Shown here: positions 1 to 11,220 of the stretch, piece by piece
How positions within the stretch are numbered: the first letter of the stretch is position 1
Layout: each line of letters opens with the position of its first letter
The notes under the pieces: model-generated
What the model saw: only the letters and a program-made list of their open reading frames with translations
The model's database searches: none
Told to the model about the DNA's origin: nothing
DNA from: Nephrocerus scutellatus
Lineage: Eukaryota; Arthropoda; Insecta; Diptera; Pipunculidae
Assembly: GCA_947095585.1 (NCBI GenBank)
Contig: OX352764.1
Span: forward strand, 72,621,536-72,685,535
Direction: 5' to 3'
Length of the DNA: 64,000 nucleotides
Made by a program: the position numbers and the translations under genes

Positions 1-603
1 ATTGCATATCCGACGAGAAGTATCAGCTCGCATTTTCAAACCAATTAGCTCACTGTGTTAAAGTGAGACGACGGTTGTTCTATTATCGGTGGTGACAACG
101 AACATAGTTGTTTACACGGGAATTGAGTAAGTAAAGTGACGTAGGTGTTTTCAGGTTGGTTCGATGACCCAAACGTGCACCATCACAAAACGAATGAAAA
201 TAATGATTAACAGTTTCTTACTCCAAGTCCTCCTAACGTACTTACGTCATTATCACCAGTAGCACTAACGATGCCAAACAAGTTTAGCGCTCGTTCTTCA
301 AGCCGTTATAATGACAGCGTTGTAGCTTGACCACCTCCTGTCAACAACTGTTCTTCACGTATTCTCCTGGCCTTCGATTTTAGCTGGTATTTCCAGTGGT
401 TTAGTGCCTAAGAACAAAATAAAATGTAAATAAAATATTATAGACAGTTTCTATTATTCTATAGACATATTTCTATTGGATCATCCATACTACGACGTCT
501 ATTTTATTGAATATATTAAAAAAAAATATTATAACACTAAACAACCGAATAATGAAATAATAGCTAAAGAAATTGTTTCACAACAGTAACTTAATTCCTC
601 GCA
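1..603. other. No recognisable gene
   Basis: No frame of useful length, RNA gene or element terminus was recognised. The last 150 bases become AT-rich and lead directly into the tandem array starting at 604. Confidence 0.5.
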
Positions 604-1371
604 TTTTATTTGACATTAACAAATTGACAGCTCTACAAAAAAAAATTGGAGAGTTTTGAAGAGATTTCTTAAGATCTATGAACTTAGAATCGCAATTAAA
701 CGGAATCTCTTAAAAAATGTCTCTTAAAAAAAATCCCTTTAGGTAAGAAACGTAAGAGATCTCTTAGCTCAGAATCAATCGCACTGTAAGTTTTTGTATT
801 GGGCCTTACTAATAGTCAAACACAAATGTCGGTTATTTACTAGCTGTAAACTTAAAGTAAAGTTTTATTTGACATTAACAAATTGACAGCTCTACAAAAA
901 AAAATTGGAGAGTTTTGAAGAGATTTCTTAAGATCTATGAACTTAGAATCGCAATTAAACGGAATCTCTTAAAAAATGTCTCTTAAAAAAAATCCCTTTA
1001 GGTAAGAAACGTAAGAGATCTCTTAGCTCAGAATCAATCGCACTGTAAGTTTTTGTATTGGGCCTTACTAATAGTCAAACACAAATGTCGGTTATTTACT
1101 AGCTGTAAACTTAAAGTAAAGTTTTATTTGACATTAACAAATTGACAGCTCTACAAAAAAAAATTGGAGAGTTTTGAAGAGATTTCTTAAGATCTATGAA
1201 CTTAGAATCGCAATTAAACGGAATCTCTTAAAAAATGTCTCTTAAAAAAAATCCCTTTAGGTTAGAAACGTAAGAGATCTCTTAGAATCGCACTGTAAGT
1301 TTTTGTATTGGGCCTTACTAATAGTCAAACACAAATGTCGGTTATTTACTAGTTGTAAACTTAAAGTAAAG
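604..1371. repeat. Three tandem copies of a 259-bp unit
   Basis: Units begin at 604, 863 and 1122 with TTTTATTTGACATTAACA. The first two are 259 bp and nearly identical; the third is 250 bp through loss of about 9 bases in the CTCAGAATC stretch. Each unit is AT-rich, has no open frame, and contains GGGCCTTACTAATAGTC. That motif recurs inverted near 9617-9634, where it looks like the end of a small DNA element, so the array may be a tandemly amplified MITE. Near identity of the copies suggests recent amplification. Confidence 0.9.
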
Positions 1372-1956
1372 TACATAGCTTTAATAAAAATTTACCATCT
1401 GTTTTTACCTCTTTATTAAGTAATGCTCACACTTTCTTTCAAACTACTACAATTTCCGTCAGTTGCTGTCAGACAAATGTGTAGCTTGGAAGCAAACCGA
1501 TGCTTTTTCCACTTTGATGAATTTTGCACAAATCAAAAAAAAATTCTCAATTGTACATTATTTTTGATTTTTCTTTTTTTCTTGTTTATGATTTATTGAA
1601 AGAACATAATTTCAATAAATTAAAACATATTTTCATGATTAAACAGCACAATTTTAAGTAATTTTTAATTTAAATTTGGAGTAAGCTGGTTTTGCTGCCA
1701 ATGCTTGGAATAAGTCTGATTTGCAATTACTACGATGGGAATACGCTGATTTTGCAAATAAAAACTAAAATAAAATATGCAATGTTGTAACATAAATTCG
1801 TATATTATTATAATTCATGAAATAAATAAAAAATTACATTGTCAGTACAACAAAAATTAAAAATAAATCACATAAATTTCAATCAGTCTGTGGTAAAACA
1901 TTAATAATAACTAATAAAATAAATTAAGTTCTACTCATTGATAATCTCCAAAGTGT
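1372..1956. other. AT-rich spacer, nothing recognised
   Basis: The stretch is dominated by A and T runs and short direct repeats. No element terminus or coding frame could be supported. Confidence 0.5.
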
Positions 1957-2160
1957 TTAAATTCGTAAGCTGTTGTTTTCAATGTGAAACTCACAAATCG
2001 AATCATCGCCTGTATCCGGTAGTTCGAATAATTTTTTATAAAATAAACACGATGGATTATTTTTCCACTCAGTACCAAAATGTTTGTTTAAAAGCTTGTC
2101 TACATCGGCCAGTTTCTCCGGTTTTACCCGCACCCCCGGTTGAACAACAGTTGGGGTCAT
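1957..2160 (-). CDS. Small unrecognised frame, possibly element remnant
   Basis: A 67-residue frame on the minus strand has mixed, protein-like composition (for example KLADVDKLLNKHFGTEW), unlike the low-complexity frames around it. I do not recognise the family. It lies just below the start of a gypsy LTR (2943) and next to a duplicated 61-bp block, so it may belong to older sequence into which that element inserted, or be chance. No function is proposed. Confidence 0.2.
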   Translation of the reverse strand: MTPTVVQPGVRVKPEKLADVDKLLNKHFGTEWKNNPSCLFYKKLFELPDTGDDSICEFHIENNSLRI

Positions 2161-2172
2161 TAAACCGAGAAG

Positions 2173-2336
2173 TTCGAGAAGAACTGCTCGGCTCTAAGCC
2201 GTAGTTAGCCGAGGTGAGAACAATCGACAACTGCTAACTACGTACTCGAAGATATGACGGAGCACACGGAGGGCGTTCGGGAAGAACTGCTCGGCTCTAA
2301 GCCGTAGTTAGCCGAGGTGAGAACAATCGACAACTG
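2173..2336. repeat. Duplicated 61-bp block, spacing 103 bp
   Basis: A block containing CTGCTCGGCTCTAAGCCGTA and ending CAATCGACAACTG occurs at 2173-2233 and 2276-2336 with about one mismatch. Each copy contains a short inverted pair around GGCTCTAAGCC and TAGTTAGCCGAGG. The position, downstream of a gypsy LTR start on the minus strand, suggests a repeat inside that LTR. Confidence 0.8.
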
Positions 2337-2943
2337 TGGGTGTTCGAGTAGAACAACACAGTTCCTGGATATAGCAAAAGTAATTATTATTACTTTGTAA
2401 TAAAAGTAATTATTACTTTGTTACGCTATATCAATTTCAAAAAGTTAGCGGGAGTGCTTTTCATATGGGAGAATTACTTTTCGTCTTGTCAGACAGAATA
2501 CTCTTCTCCACACTTTCCGATTTGTTGTGGGTCTTCGCGTCCCATGTCTTTACTTAATTCTTTCGTCTTGTTGGGAATTTTATTTCCCCAAATATTGTAT
2601 AGTAGATTGTTCGTATACAAATTGTGTTCGTATATGTACAAGTTATTCCTTTTGCGTATTTTGTTATTATTCTTGTAATTGTTGTTGTTAGTTTTATTAT
2701 TATGACATGGGGCGCGACGGGAGCATTTCTGTCTAAAAAAAGAATGATGTTTCTTTGACTTATCAACTTACTATTTACAATGGGTTTTCATAATGCATAA
2801 TATATACATATACATTTTGTCGTGTGGTTTTATAATATTCATATTTTGCCGTACGGTTTGTATTACATTTCTGTTTACAATATTCATATTTTTGTCGTAC
2901 GGTTTGTAACGTTATTAATTTAGCATAAATTAACTTCGTTACA
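2337..2943 (-). mobile_element. Probable 5' part of a gypsy 3' LTR
   Basis: On the minus strand a purine tract GTAGGAGGGGAA (2955-2944) is followed at once by TGTAACGAAGTTAATTTATG, the usual layout of a polypurine tract and LTR start. The integrase tail of a gypsy element lies upstream at 3698-4735 in the same orientation. The lower end of the LTR could not be fixed because no second copy is in the window; it may extend through the duplicated block at 2173-2336. Confidence 0.5.
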
Positions 2944-2955
2944 TTCCCCTCCTAC

Positions 2956-3697
2956 TTCGGGGTGGGTAAACAAAACTCTTTTATAACTTAATTAATTAAT
3001 TAATGAGTACTAACGCTCGGTTGGTGTGGTCACTTGGTCACTCTGGGATTACCTTTATTTTTGTGCCAGTCACCGGCCCGAGTTACAGGGTGCCTAAATA
3101 AATTTATGATATGTTTCATATATAATATAAAGGGTTTTTTTTTCTTTTCTTTTCGTTTATTAAAAAAAATTCTCTTCTTCCTACACGACTTCTTAAAAAA
3201 ATTCTCATTCTTAACCTAGTATTGATAATTTGAATGATAATTAATAATAATAATAACAATAATGTTTTTTTTTTTTGACTGTAATAAATAATAAATAAAA
3301 TAATAAATAAATAAATAAATAATAATAATAATTAATAAATAATAAATAAATATAAATAAATATATAAATAAATTCTTTTTTTTTCTCTTTTTTTTTCCAT
3401 ATATTATTTTTTTTTTTTTTTTGACAGTTTCTTAACATACTAATAAAAATATATCTTAAAGTGTGATAATAATAATACTTTTCTTTCTCTTTTTTTTGTT
3501 TGTTTATGTATTTTCTTTTTTTCTCTTTTTTTTTTTTTCAAAAGTAATAATAATTCAAAGTAATTATAATACAAAGTAGTAATAATTCAAAAGTAATAAT
3601 GATTTAAAGTAATAATAATTCAAAAGTAATAATAATTTAAAAGTAATAATAAATTCAAAAGTAATAATAATTAAAAGTAATAATAACTTCTGTCTGG
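2956..3697. repeat. Low-complexity A/T tract with an 18-20-bp minisatellite
   Basis: Between the polypurine tract and the integrase frame lie T-rich runs and (TAA)n/(TTTA)n-like sequence. At about 3538-3688 a motif close to CAAAAGTAATAATAATT is repeated about eight times. The frames across this stretch are translations of simple sequence and are not genes. Confidence 0.8.
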
Positions 3698-4735
3698 TTA
3701 GTTGTATGTTGATGGGGGTGTTGATGTTGCTGTTGATGCTCTTACGGGGGTGTCTGCATTGAGCCGGATGGTGAGGGAGCTGGTTTTGTCTGCGTTCAGA
3801 AGGATGGTTTGGTCGTCTATTTGCGTCGCATAGACCATTCCGCAGAGGTCACGTAGTCGGAACCTCTTCCTCTTCAGTCCTCCCAAGGGCTGGGGTGGCT
3901 GGATCAGCAGTCCCTTGAAGGCTTCCGGATTGAACGGACTGCTTCTGGTGATTTCGGTAAAGGCTGTGATTGGGAGCGTTTTCTTCATTAGTTCGGTGGT
4001 CTGGTGGGGTTGTGTGGTATGGGTTGGTGTTGGGTTTGTCGATAGTAAGGTGACTGGAGTGTGTTGGTTTTGGGTAAGGGTCTATATACTGATTGTGAGA
4101 GGATTTGGATTTTCTTTCGGGGTGGGTTACTAGTGATGGGTGGTAGCAACACGGACGGTCCTGCCGTAGGATTGAGCCTGATGAATGGAACTGGGTTTGC
4201 TGCGGTGCCAACGTCTCTGGGGGCTACTTTGCATAGTTTCGCAAGCTCGTTACTCGTCAGCGGACGTTTCGGGGGTGGAGGCCGCTTCTTCCAAGCGGTC
4301 TCCCGCACTGCTTGTTGGGCGGACTTCTGCGGTGGTGCCAACACGGGACGGGGCTGGGTACGTCGGTGGGTCCCCGGCGTTGGATCGGCGTCGGTAAACT
4401 GGGTGCGCGGTTGATGCTGGCTGGATGACATCTCGGCTGCTACTAAATCGTGCTGCTGGGACTCGCAGTTGACTATACCTGCCGCGTGGGTTTTCCCGAT
4501 CTGTGGTTGTGGGGATATTTGCTTGATATCCTTCACGTGTGCGGTGATAGTTTTGTTGTGGTCTCCTTCGAGTATAAAGATTACGGGCGATTTCTTCTTC
4601 TTTACTATATACGGGCCTATATATTTCGGTGCAAGTTTCGCGGCGAACTGTTGGGCGGCGCAAGAGAGCGGTCGGTGTCGATAGTACACCATCTCTCCTA
4701 TTGCAACCAACCCTTTATTTTGACTCTCGTTTGAA
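3698..4735 (-). pseudogene. pol: Ty3/gypsy integrase C-terminus with proline-rich tail
   Basis: The minus-strand frame opens with NKGLVAIGEMVYYRHR and continues through KLAPKYIGPYIV and an SPVIFIL segment. This is the GPF/Y module at the C-terminus of Ty3/gypsy integrases, which contributes to DNA binding during insertion. A basic, proline-rich tail of about 190 residues follows to a stop at about 3988, where a second frame starting at the overlapping ATG (96 residues, 3698-3988) seems to continue it after a one-base shift. No integrase core or zinc domain lies upstream, so the copy is 5' truncated near 4735. A polypurine tract and LTR start follow at 2955-2943. The clade is not certain. Confidence 0.7.
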
Positions 4736-5236
4736 AGTGAATACGACTGGTTTGAAAAGTTTAAGTTGAATTATTTGATTTTAATGTACGAAAGGAACAT
4801 AACCTCATATTTAAACTTTTTTTTTTAATTGTGGAAAAGACACCGGTTTGCATCTAAGCTACACAAATGTCAACTCACTTTTGTTTTCGTTTATAAAATA
4901 AATATCGGAATCTGAATCATTTATACATAATTATTTTGCTGTGAAAGTGAAAAAAAAGTAATTAAAATGAGTTCAAATGGGAGTTTGTTTAATATATATT
5001 ATTATTTATTTGGTTAAATTTTAGTTTTTTACAATATGTATGTATTTATATATAATATTTAAGAGATTAGAATTTTTCTTTTTCTTTTCTTTCTTCTTCT
5101 TCTTTCTTTTCTACTATAAAATATGTCATTTAGATGTTTATTTTAAATTATTTAGTATATAATTTTAAGGAAAAATTACCATAAAACCTTAATATAAAAC
5201 TTATACTACATTGCACAAATCTTGTGACTCACAATC
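4736..5236. other. AT-rich spacer
   Basis: No coding similarity was recognised. A pyrimidine-rich run at about 5070-5115 (A/G-rich on the minus strand) could be the decayed tail of the non-LTR element that lies above it, but it is not a clean poly-A. Confidence 0.4.
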
Positions 5237-7240
5237 TCAATAGTTCAGATTTCTGTCATATGATATTGAGAGTCCATATCCTCTATTTCGAATAATTCCC
5301 GAATTAAGTAATTTTCGGAATATTGGCATTTTAGACAAAACATATTTTGGGTATTCTTAACTTGTTGTTCAATCATGTTCGTATTGTCAATATCGTGTAA
5401 GATATTAGTCGGAAAATAACTAGGAAAACTATAAATGAGTTATAAGATTTTATTTTGGGAAGTTTGAAGTTTCTTCTTATGGCGTTGTGCACAATCAAAC
5501 TAAACAGGAGCTCAATACAGCATTATTGCTTCAAAAATTGTTTTAAACAATATTAACTTATTTTGGGTACTAAGTCTGGATTTACGATTTATAAACGGGA
5601 AACTTTAACTGTTAGATTAATTTTATTAATCGTATAGTCAATATGGTTTTGAAAGGTAAGTTTCCTGTCTAATATAATGCCAAGATATCGGATCTCATTA
5701 CAACAAAGAATATCTACATTGTTAATTTTTAGATTATTAGATGGCAAAAAACACGCTTTCCGACGTCTTGTGAAAAATATTGCATTTGTTTTAGAACTAT
5801 TTATTTTAATTTTCCATTTACAAAAATATTTTTCAATAGTTGATAGTGCATTTTGGAAACTATCAATAATGACTTCAGATTTTTGGTGGGAGGAAATTGC
5901 AGTATCATCAGCAAATGTGCGTAGTTACAATTTGGAAGTGTCGGGAAATCAGACAGGTATATATTAAACAGTATAGGTCCCTATACCGATTCTTGAGGGA
6001 CTCCATACAATGTTTCATATCCATTTGCATTGATTGATCTGATCTGATAGACTTAATTACCCTTATGAGCCAAGTAGGAAATTCCAGCTCAATAAGTTTG
6101 AAGATTAAACCTTAATGTCAGACAGTATCAAACGCTTTTTCAACATCTAAAACAACTAGACCTGTCGATTTCTTAAATTTGAATTAAATTTGATTTTTGA
6201 TCCTCAGAACTTGGTGGTATGTGGGCACTTCGAAAGCCAAACTGTTCATTGGGTAATATTAACTTTGAATTAATATGGTCAAGAAGTTTGGCTTTGATTA
6301 TTTTTTCAAAGACTTTACCTACTGAACTAAGTAAGCTTATAGGGCGGTAACTACTGGGGTCCGAACTTGGCTTGTTTGGTTTAGCTACTGGAATCACTTT
6401 AGCCATTTTCCAGACTTTTGGGAAGTAGTTAAGTTTTATACAACATTTGTATATAAAGTTCAGTAGAAGAAGACCTTTTTTTTTGGCAAAAATTTGAGAT
6501 ACATAATGTGCATATTGTAAAGTCCAGCAGATTTTTTAATTTTAGTAGCACTTAGGTACGCTTTTAACTCAGAAAGTCGAAAAATAGGACAACTTGGTAT
6601 GTCGTAATTATATGAAGAAAATGTAGTTATCTTTTCTGAGACTAGATTGTCGGTGTCTGCATCATGAAGATTTTGTGAAACAAACTGATTTTCATTGAAT
6701 ATTTTGGTAAGTATCTCATATTTCTCCATCCTTGTGACATTTAACTGTTAGTAGAGGTGGAATATTTTTCCTTTTGTTTTTGATAACCTTAGTTATTTTC
6801 CAAAACGGCTTTGATGCTGTATCAAAAGATGAAAGTAAGGTGTTCCATTTCTTATTTCTGAATAAGTGATATTTAATGTGGAAATTTAGTACGCTGACGT
6901 CATCTTTGTAAGAGATCTGTCGATAATTTTGCCACTTCCTTCTTGCAGAGTTACGAAGTGCTATAAGTTCAGAGATATGCCGTGGTATATTTGTAACTCC
7001 AGTGGAATTTTTGTGCTTAGGAATTGCTGCACTTGCGGCAGATTCAATTGAATTGAAATATTCGCAATTTTTAATGAATAGATCCAGCGTGGAAGCAGCT
7101 GCAGAAGAAGGAGAAATATACGTTGGGTCTAGTGGGTATAGTATTGCTGCTACTAGTAGTTATGAGATCATTAAGAGTATTTCCCCAGCAGTTTGCCCGT
7201 TGATATCCCCAGGTACTGTGCCTACAATTTAGGTCACCTC
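5237..7240 (-). pseudogene. Jockey-clade non-LTR ORF2: linker and reverse transcriptase, multiply frameshifted
   Basis: Read on the minus strand, the segment first gives the linker that follows the endonuclease in Jockey-type ORF2 (around 7090-6780, ARRKWQNYR-like). The RT follows: VIPVAKPNKPSSDPSSYRPI and LLSSVGKVFEKII at 6406-6300, EQFGFR at about 6240, and the active-site box FADDTAISS at about 5915-5890. Then come NEIRYLGIILD and decayed C-terminal sequence to about 5240. Several frameshifts and stops interrupt it. The apurinic endonuclease expected at the start of ORF2 is missing between 7240 and 7433. ORF1 of probably the same copy lies directly upstream at 7433-8290. The active-site tyrosine position is F here, with both aspartates retained. 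Confidence 0.8.
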
Positions 7241-7432
7241 CTAGTGTGCGCTATGACACTGTAAATTCCGGTAACTCGTAGCTATTTAAAGCAACAAAAA
7301 ACAATTACGCTTTATTAACAACTTCGATTTTAATACAAATGAAAATAGAAAACCTTTTACAAAATATAATTGAACAAATTGAACGAATGTCCCGCGCATT
7401 CCAAGTTATGATATTAATGTTTCCGTTAGACA

Positions 7433-8290
7433 TTATACACCTATTTTATCGCGAGAGAAGATTACGTTAAATTGATCTGCTTTGCTTGTGCATTGACTAA
7501 GTTTATTTGACATGTCATTAAGTAATTGAGAAATTTCATCAATAGAGAAGAGATTACTGTCATTTCCTGATTTAATTATATTAGAAAAAGTATTTCTGGC
7601 TCCGCATTGAAATGGGACCGGCTTTCGCACAGAGGGTCGGTGGAATTGTGTGATCCATTGCAGTTTGCACATCGTGGTTTATCTGCTTTGCAGTCAGCAG
7701 TTTTGTGTTCGCCCGCGCAGTTTGAGCAAAAGGTTTTTACATTGCAGTGTTTTTCGCCGTGTCCAAACATCTGGCAATTATGACACTGTGCTATTTTGTT
7801 TGGATGTTGTCTTTTGTAATCCCAGCTAATGATTGTGCGAAAAATACTTTTGTGTTTTGAACGAAGTTCGGACAGTTTACCTGTACCACGTTCAAAAAAT
7901 ATTATATAAAAATGAGTTTTACCCGTGGTCTTGGTTTTGGAGGTTATAGATTTTAACATCGATGCAGTCCAAACCCATAGAAATGAGTTGAGACTTAACT
8001 TTGTCTGTGGTGTAAAGGTCGAGACCATTTAAAACTGCTTTAAAAAGTTTTTGGTTTTTCTTTGGGTGAGAAAAAAACTCACATTTATTTTCCATGAGGC
8101 TATTTACGGCTTTGACATATGTGTTGCAAGAATTGCAAATGATTTTATGACCCAGCCACGTAATCTTAATCACATAATCATCGATTTTGAGTTTAAATAA
8201 TAGCTCATGTATGTAAGCAGAATTAATTTTTAGTAAATGAATAGGAGGTACATTGCCGTCATCACTTGTTTCATTTTTGTTTTTTTTTTC
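7433..8290 (-). pseudogene. Non-LTR ORF1 (gag-like) with CCHC zinc knuckles
   Basis: Overlapping minus-strand frames (8173-7919, 8028-7576, 7672-7433) make one ORF1 broken by at least two frameshifts. The first part has FFSHPKKNQKLFKAVLNGL and similar, as in the PRE_C2HC region of insect non-LTR gag proteins. Three cysteine-rich knuckles follow at about 7800-7640 (CHNCQMFGHGEKHC, CSNCAGEHKTADC, CANCNGSHNSTDPLC). ORF1 proteins bind the element RNA for transport and target-primed insertion. The frame ends at 7433 with a short tail, then ORF2 material resumes at 7240 without an endonuclease. Confidence 0.8.
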
Positions 8291-8497
8291 ACTTTTTGTT
8301 TTTGTTTAATGATTAAAATATAATTGAAGAATCTTTTTCCTCGCGTAAGGTAAAAATATATAAAGATAAAATAGATACCATTGTGGCAATAGCAATATTG
8401 TATATCAAAGGAGAGTTCAAATGGTACTCCCGCAAGATATCGTTGTAATCAAAACGTGCAAAATTAAATTAATTTTAGGTAATAAAATAATTCCAAA

Positions 8498-9230
8498 TTA
8501 TTTATTTATCAATTTGCAGTTGTTAATATTCAATTCCTGGAGAATCAACTTCTTTTCTTGAACTTGGATTTTTACCCTTTCCTTTTCATTTTTAAGTTCA
8601 AAATATTTTTGCCTTTCCTTCGTCTCCAATTCTATCTGCTCTACTCTTTTTCGCAGAACATCTTGTGGTGTAAAAGTTTTTGGAAAACCCATTCTTTTTC
8701 TCATTTGTGTTTTTCTCTGCGGCGCTGTAGGGATCGGACTGGTGATTTTTTAGGTTTTTCTCGGCGGCGTCGCCTTAGGTATCGGACTGATGATGTCAAT
8801 GTCTTCCGAAGTAAATAATATAGGTGATATAGGTTGTATACCTGACACATTTGGTGTTTCGTTTTCTCTGAAGATGAAAGATAAACTGTGTAATGTACAA
8901 ATATAAGTAAACAAATAACTTCAAAACATACTTTTCCAGCTGATTGTATAATGCATCGCAATCATACAGAGAGTAGTCAGCATCAAAATCCATTTTTGCG
9001 ATCTCTTGGATTTGGAAATCCACTTTTTCTGGCTCTTTCGAAGGAGTCCCACCACCTGTCTTTTTTTGCGCTTTTTTAAAGTGGCTTATTCTTGTCCGCG
9101 CCAGTTGCTTGGACCGGTTCCACTGGTCTCTTATTTGTTTTGCGCTGTAGTGGAAACCATAGGCGTCAAAAGCAATTCTGATTTTTTCCCGGGCTTCGAA
9201 CTTTTTTGCAATCATCGTCATATTGTTCAA
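8498..9230 (-). pseudogene. Harbinger-type Myb/SANT-like DNA-binding protein, one intron, one nonsense codon
   Basis: Exon 1 (9230-8932) starts MNNMTMIAKKFEAREKIR and carries a Myb/SANT-like trihelix region with SAKQIRDQWNRSKQLART. A canonical 64-nt intron (GTATGT at 8931, CAG at 8868) joins it to exon 2 (8867-8498). Exon 2 holds an acidic, proline-rich linker and a C-terminal coiled coil rich in K, E and Q (VLRKRVEQIELETKERQ). The spliced length is 669 nt, 223 codons. One in-frame TAA interrupts the linker (PPRKT, stop, KITSPIP). In PIF/Harbinger elements such proteins bind the ends and help import the transposase; that role is inferred from family. No Harbinger transposase adjoins it here; two others lie at 37 and 39 kb. 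Confidence 0.65.
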
Positions 9231-9257
9231 TTTTATTTTTTATCGATGACGTTGATA

Positions 9258-9635
9258 GCTGGCCTTACCAATGAAACCAAAAGCTCTTTCATCTCTACAG
9301 TTCAGTTGCTTGACCTGCTCCTCTTCAAGTTTGATAACTTCATGATAATGAAGTTAAGGACTCAAAACGCAACTGCATCAACGCAAACACGAACTGAAAA
9401 TGAAAGAAATTACGATAGCAATAACACCTGTTACCTGTCAAATACCTTCGTTAGTTCGAACTGTCATTTTATGTGTGTATAATGTAGGACTTAAACATGA
9501 GTTTCTATGCATTAAATTTTATCCTCTCAGTTGTAACTTTCCTGGCCTCTAAATAATTTATTGGTACACAATTTTCTTTTAAAGTGTCCACATTTTAGAT
9601 TTAGCGATAACTAAATGCGACTATTAGTAAGGCCC
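9258..9635. mobile_element. Possible MITE with GGCCTTAC ends
   Basis: The sequence at 9258 (GGCCTTACCAATGAAAC) and the inverse of that ending at 9634 (GGGCCTTACTAATAGTCGC) match over GGCCTTAC and AAT, as terminal inverted repeats would. The right-hand end is shared with each 259-bp unit at 604-1371. The interior has no transposase. No convincing target duplication was seen, so the boundaries are tentative. Confidence 0.35.
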
Positions 9636-9659
9636 ATTGAGTATTGCTTAAAACTATAT

Positions 9660-9920
9660 TTAAGTAGCGAGAGAAAATTCATTTGAAATAAATCCACTCC
9701 TTTTTTCTTTAATTGAATCCTTGTGTAAAATACTGTTTAAAATAAAATTTAAAAAGTCAAAAAAATTATCTGTTTCCATTCTGGCTGGAAAATTAGACAT
9801 CTCTTGATGTAATAGTTTCCGATGGTACCCGTGGCGACTCGTGTTTCTGATAGAAGTTAAATCTCTTGGGCTAAGCTTGCCAAGTGCAGTCTTTGGAATA
9901 CGTGATGAACGTTGAATCAC
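9660..9920 (-). CDS. Unrecognised 86-residue frame
   Basis: The frame has a basic N-terminal half (LTSIRNTSRHGYHRKLLHQ) and a hydrophobic, phenylalanine-rich segment (NFFDFLNFILNSIL). Composition is plausible for protein but I recognise no family and no flanking element. It might be a fragment of an element or host exon, or chance. Confidence 0.2.
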   Translation of the reverse strand: MIQRSSRIPKTALGKLSPRDLTSIRNTSRHGYHRKLLHQEMSNFPARMETDNFFDFLNFILNSILHKDSIKEKRSGFISNEFSLAT

Positions 9921-10699
9921 TCGGCTGTCAATTGCTTGAGGAAATTATGGAGCAATTGTAAGACGATTAACGAAAACGCTTCACATGAGAATCGAATAAA
10001 GGCGAATTAGGTTAACGATGGCAATGAATAATGATACTGATAACGATCACGCTTCGCTTGATTTATTCACTCCTTTTGATCCAAATTTTGCGGGCGGCGA
10101 ATAGTTACATACAAATTATACAAACGACGTTGCAGTTAAGTATGGATAAAACGCTTGATAAAAGTCGGTCGATTGCACTCAGACCTGCACTACCTTTGGA
10201 TGAAAATTTACTTAACCTTATGAAAACAACGCACTCGCAAATCCATTCAATCTAAGTTTTTAATGTCGATGTAAAGCACAAATTGATGTATGTTAGCAAG
10301 AGTTAAAATTTTAAAAAACGGTTCACGAACACTAAAAAAAAAATTGTATGCTTGTGATATCACTTGCTAGCCGCGTGCGGATTTTAGGCGTTCTCGATTC
10401 GAGAAAAAGGAAATATAATTTCATTTAGGTGAATGAAAGGAACAATTTCCTTATTTCTACATGCGCCTATTGTGCCACTTCAATGCCTTTTATGATCTCG
10501 CCGATTCTTTTCGCTTCAAAAAATAAAAAATTCTTCAGAAAAGTTTTTCTGCTTACAAAATGACACGTCTGTCCACCATGAAAAAAAAGAGTGCGTGTAA
10601 CTTTTACGCGCGGTTGAAGTGAAACTTTTTTGACGTTGTGGCCGACTTTTTTTATATCTAAATTTACTGCCAAGGGAAACGATTATAGATAAGATGAGA
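9921..10699. other. No supported gene
   Basis: Several short frames occur on both strands without recognisable motifs. A local inverted repeat (TTCTCGATTCGAGAA) lies at about 10392-10406. Confidence 0.4.
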
Positions 10700-11004
10700 T
10701 GACGGTGAGAAATGGCTTAGTTTCAAAAAATTCCAGACCCTATTGGCCAGATCCCAGAACAGAATTTCCATAGGACCAAGTTTTATAGTAGGATCTAAGT
10801 ACTATATTCAGAGTTTAACAGGAATCGCTTGAGAAATGGCTTAGTTCCCAAAACTCCAATCGCTATTGGTCAGATCCGAGAATTTCAATAGGAAAAAATA
10901 TTGTAGTCGCATATTAGTCCTACATTCCGAGTTGCATACGAATCGCTTGGTTCCAAAAATTCCAGACCCTATTGGCCAGATACCAGAATTCCATAGAAGC
11001 TGTG
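10700..11004. repeat. Dispersed tandem repeat, about 125-bp unit
   Basis: Three imperfect units share GAGAAATGGCTTAGTTCC, TTCCAGACCCTATTGGCCAG and AATTCCATAGGA. The same family reappears at 37137-37210 and 38560-38815, where it reads GAGAAATTGCTTTGTTCC and TTCCAGACCATAATGATCAT. It is non-coding and follows no element boundary that I could identify. Confidence 0.8.
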
Positions 11005-11020
11005 GCCGCAGTAATATATG

Positions 11021-11024
<4 letters not shown>

Positions 11025-11078
<54 letters not shown>
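11025..11078. repeat. (TA)n microsatellite
   Basis: An essentially uninterrupted TA run of about 54 bases follows the dispersed repeat. Confidence 0.95.
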
Positions 11079-11082
<4 letters not shown>

Positions 11083-11123
11083 TATTTGTAGTTTTATACA
11101 TATACATAGTTACATACATATAA

Positions 11124-11220
11124 AGTGTACAACAGCGTAACCAAAGTGTACAACAGCGTAACCAATGTGCACAACAGTGTAACCAATGTGTACAACAGAG
11201 TAATAACAGTGTAACGCTGT
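11124..11220. repeat. Minisatellite of about 20 bp
   Basis: Four to five units close to AGTGTACAACAGCGTAACCA lie in tandem, with C/G and A/T variants in the later copies. Confidence 0.9.

Noticed and set aside
3241..3438. Lysine- and tyrosine-rich minus frame
   Set aside because: Translation of poly-T and TAA/TTTA simple sequence.
9006..9482. 158-residue plus frame
   Set aside because: It overlaps the Myb/SANT-like gene on the opposite strand, where domain and splice sites support the minus reading.
11025..11078. TATA-rich promoter
   Set aside because: A simple (TA)n microsatellite with no gene positioned downstream.
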